Assembly (NCBI GenBank): GCA_003104905.1
Contig: PQAS01000055.1
Location: forward strand, 1 to 64,000
Source: Candidatus Methanoperedentaceae archaeon
Lineage (GTDB): Archaea; Halobacteriota; Methanosarcinia; Methanosarcinales; Methanoperedenaceae
Length of the DNA stretch: 64,000 bases
Direction: 5' to 3'
A model generated the notes under the pieces. The model saw nothing but the letters and a program-made list of their open reading frames with translations, did no database searches and was not told the DNA's origin. Numbering within the stretch: position 1 is the first letter of the stretch; every line of letters begins with the position of its first letter. Below, piece by piece: positions 62,081-64,000 of the stretch. The translations under genes and the position numbers were made by a program.

Positions 62081-63209
62081 GGTACTCTGACTCTACAAGC
62101 TTTGCAATTTTTTCCCAGCTGTGGTTCTCGATCACATATTGGCGGGCATTTTCCCCGATTTTTTTTTGCATTTGCTCATCGCATAGCAATCCTGCAATCG
62201 TTTCTCCAAGATGCGGGGCTTCTGTTAGCAGCCCGTTCTTTCCATTTATGATCTCTGCAAGTCCCCAGGCGCCTGTCGCGACCACGGGTTTACCCATTGC
62301 CATTGACTCAAGCATAAAGATACTTGATGCCTCCACAATGCTTGGTACTACAATAATGTCCGCAAGTGCTATGTATTTTGCAATATCATTATGAGGAATA
62401 GAACCCAGAAAATCCACATTATTTTTTATTCCCAGTCTTTCAACAAGATGAATAAGATCAGATTTCTCAGGACCATCTCCGATAATATAAAGTTTGCATT
62501 CAACCTGATGTAATAATTGGGGCATGGCGCGAATCAGATTATCCAGTCCGTTTTTTCTTACAAGCCTCCTCGCTGTGAGAATGATTGGGCATGCGATTTT
62601 TTTTTCTAATCTGAACTTTATCGGATCAAATCTTTTGGTGTCAACCCCATTCAAGATCACCCTTATCTTATCAGGTTCGGCACCCCATTCTATCACCTGT
62701 CGGGCGAAATAATGACAGGCATGTATTTGCAGATCGGAAATCTGCGCCAGGTATGGGGCAAGAGTTTTTTCGCCCGTTTTATAGAACGCGGCTGTTAAAG
62801 GATCTGCAAGTTTGTTCCATGCAGGATAATATGATCCGTGTATGGTGTTAACTGCAATTCCTCCATGCCTTCTTGCCAGAATATTTGCGGCTATTCCGCT
62901 TGCATAGACATGTCCATGATAAATGTCATATTTTTCTTTTTGCATCGAAATTAGCAGGGGAAGAAAAACTGCCTGCCTTGCAAGGGACAATCCGCCCCAT
63001 GAACGCGTTGCCCTCACAATGCCAGATCGATCGATAGTTATATACCTTACTCCTTCCCTGATTTGTTCGCCAACCAGATCGTCTGCTCCTGAAACTACTG
63101 TTACATCATGTCCCAGCAAGGCAAGATGGCGGGACAGTTCGTATATCGCTACCTCTATACCCCCGATGCGATGGAGGGGGTCAAGATCATAAATCTGCAG
63201 TATTCTCAT
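62028..63209 (-). CDS. Glycosyltransferase family 4
   Basis: The 393-residue GT-B enzyme has an N-terminal acceptor domain (IGGIEVAIYELSRHLALLGHDVTVVS), NGVDTKRFDP, TARRLVRKNGLDNLIRA, and the donor site EASSIFMLESMAMGKPVVATGAWGLAEII of GT4 (E-x7-E). It transfers a sugar from a nucleotide or lipid donor in surface polysaccharide or glycoprotein synthesis. Its 5' end overlaps the deacetylase gene by 23 bases, so the two are coupled. Confidence 0.88.
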   Translation of the reverse strand: MRILQIYDLDPLHRIGGIEVAIYELSRHLALLGHDVTVVSGADDLVGEQIREGVRYITIDRSGIVRATRSWGGLSLARQAVFLPLLISMQKEKYDIYHGHVYASGIAANILARRHGGIAVNTIHGSYYPAWNKLADPLTAAFYKTGEKTLAPYLAQISDLQIHACHYFARQVIEWGAEPDKIRVILNGVDTKRFDPIKFRLEKKIACPIILTARRLVRKNGLDNLIRAMPQLLHQVECKLYIIGDGPEKSDLIHLVERLGIKNNVDFLGSIPHNDIAKYIALADIIVVPSIVEASSIFMLESMAMGKPVVATGAWGLAEIINGKNGLLTEAPHLGETIAGLLCDEQMQKKIGENARQYVIENHSWEKIAKLVESEYLRLKTHSPIDEDPCTVP

Positions 63210-63945
63210 ATATCTCCCTGAGTGTTAGCGTATTTCCTGCGCTTTCCAGGATGTCCTTCAGAAGTTCTCTCCTGTATAGGAGTTCGCAGGACGGATGGAT
63301 GTATAAAATAAAATTATCTTTCTCGCTAAGTTCCTTTATCATTCCAGGTATTTTTGTTTCATTACTCTGAAGTTCGCAAGGCGATGGGATCCTTACCGGC
63401 AGCTGGACTGTATCGAATTTCTTATCCCCGACCTGCGGATAAAAAGGATGAAAACCATAGAAGTCACTTGAATAATCAAAACCGAAATTATCAAGTGCAA
63501 AAAGATATTCTTTGCTTGTTGCAAAGCCGGGTGAAGAAAAAGAGCGGGGGAAAAAACCAAATTCGTTTTCAAACAATCTACATCCGGTTTTGATCATATT
63601 GGAGACCTCCATCATATTCTTTTTATGAAGGAAGTTCATCCATTCGTAATGCCTGTATCCATGGAGCCCGATCTCATGGCCCGAATTTATTAAAATCCCA
63701 AGAGAAGGATGTGATTCTACATTATGATGCAAAATACTATGGAAAAATCCGGGGATGTATCTTTTCAGCGGGATATTTAGAAGGTTTTTTCCTGCATAGT
63801 GGGAAACATTCATCAGGGTCTGGTCAGGACCTGTGGTTATGAAAAATGTAGCTCTGGAATTAAATTCCTCCAGGAGAACAAGAAGTTCAGGTACCGCCAG
63901 GGCATCAGCGATGCTGTCAACATCTACCCTTAGCCCCATGGTCAT
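63187..63945 (-). CDS. Polysaccharide deacetylase (NodB-like)
   Basis: The 252 residues have the NodB fold marks: GLRVDVDS (metal-binding aspartates) at the N-terminus, RATFFITTG, and GHEIGLHGYRHYEW with the metal-binding histidines. It removes acetyl groups from amino sugars. It is the first gene of the visible pair with GT4. The frame stays open upstream of the ATG (63945) to the window edge, so a longer start is not excluded, although MTMGLRVDVDS is a natural beginning. Confidence 0.82.
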   Translation of the reverse strand: MTMGLRVDVDSIADALAVPELLVLLEEFNSRATFFITTGPDQTLMNVSHYAGKNLLNIPLKRYIPGFFHSILHHNVESHPSLGILINSGHEIGLHGYRHYEWMNFLHKKNMMEVSNMIKTGCRLFENEFGFFPRSFSSPGFATSKEYLFALDNFGFDYSSDFYGFHPFYPQVGDKKFDTVQLPVRIPSPCELQSNETKIPGMIKELSEKDNFILYIHPSCELLYRRELLKDILESAGNTLTLREIYENTADL

Positions 63946-64000
63946 GAGAACCAGCCTGCTATAGAGGGATACAAGTAGGGTAAAATAGAGACCAGCATTA

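Noticed and set aside
1-64000. CRISPR array
   Set aside because: No series of regularly spaced direct repeats is seen; the repeats found are single palindromes or one tandem pair.
1-64000. Replication origin or rRNA operon
   Set aside because: No Cdc6/Orc gene, no ORB-like clustered repeats and no rRNA sequence recognised.

Overview
The window reads as the chromosome of a methanogen-class euryarchaeon, most likely of the anaerobic methanotroph type (Methanosarcinales, 'Candidatus Methanoperedens'-like). The archaeal signs are a methanogen-type (type 2) seryl-tRNA synthetase, fibrillarin, the RNase P protein Rnp4, HerA, an archaeal pilin, a GPN-loop GTPase, a tRNA without encoded CCA, and TATA boxes about 25 bases before likely transcript starts. 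The narrower guess rests on an octaheme HAO-like cytochrome with a PGF-CTERM tail, a PHA synthase and menaquinone-type UbiD/UbiA genes. No methane-pathway gene is present, so the genus is an inference.

Layout. 0-1 kb: right end of an IS200/IS605-type element, a small membrane protein and a candidate small RNA. 1-8 kb: a MutS-family ATPase, then a branched-chain amino-acid (Liv) ABC system whose binding-protein gene converges on the livHMGF operon. 8-15.7 kb: class I aldolase, a beta-decarboxylating dehydrogenase overlapping fibrillarin, an octaheme cytochrome/AIM24 operon, and serS. 15.7-19.6 kb: an A+T-rich two-gene island (PHP-SMC ATPase of TrlF type plus AlbA_2/Schlafen-like protein) that looks like a defence cassette. 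19.7-29.6 kb: herA-thiC, small hypothetical genes, GNAT, an LsrF-like aldolase/dehydrogenase operon, a pilin and tRNA-Val.

29.7-35 kb: drug-efflux genes (two MFS carriers, one ABC-2 exporter) with an Lrp/AsnC regulator, a second candidate RNA and palindromic sites. 35-43 kb: a PHA synthase followed by an unusual concentration of broken genes (ABC-2 permease, FMN enzyme, flavin-oxidase-like and hemerythrin-like stubs, and an Hbd-PhaC chimera) among intact wrbA, DUF488, ferredoxin and P-type H+-ATPase genes. 43-48.7 kb: beta-alpha fused ADP-forming acyl-CoA synthetase, CoA-disulfide-reductase-like enzyme, HtrA-like protease, argG.

48.8-60.8 kb: an SAH/MTA-type deaminase, metallophosphoesterase, enolase, a duplicated hairpin/operator region, UbiD, GPN GTPase, UbiA, Rnp4, UPF0316 and a YyaL-type protein. 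The deaminase, UbiD and UbiA together fit futalosine-type menaquinone synthesis. 60.8-64 kb: a third candidate RNA, then cell-surface polysaccharide genes (DUF1616, GT4, polysaccharide deacetylase).

The best leads are: (i) three intergenic RNA candidates with one shared architecture (TATA box, then a 10-12 bp closing stem near the predicted start); (ii) the Hbd-PhaC chimera, whose junction with the acyl-CoA synthetase gene repeats the sequence downstream of the intact phaC; (iii) the TrlF/AlbA_2 pair; (iv) the octaheme-AIM24 operon; and (v) the duplicated hairpin/operator at 53.5-53.8 kb.
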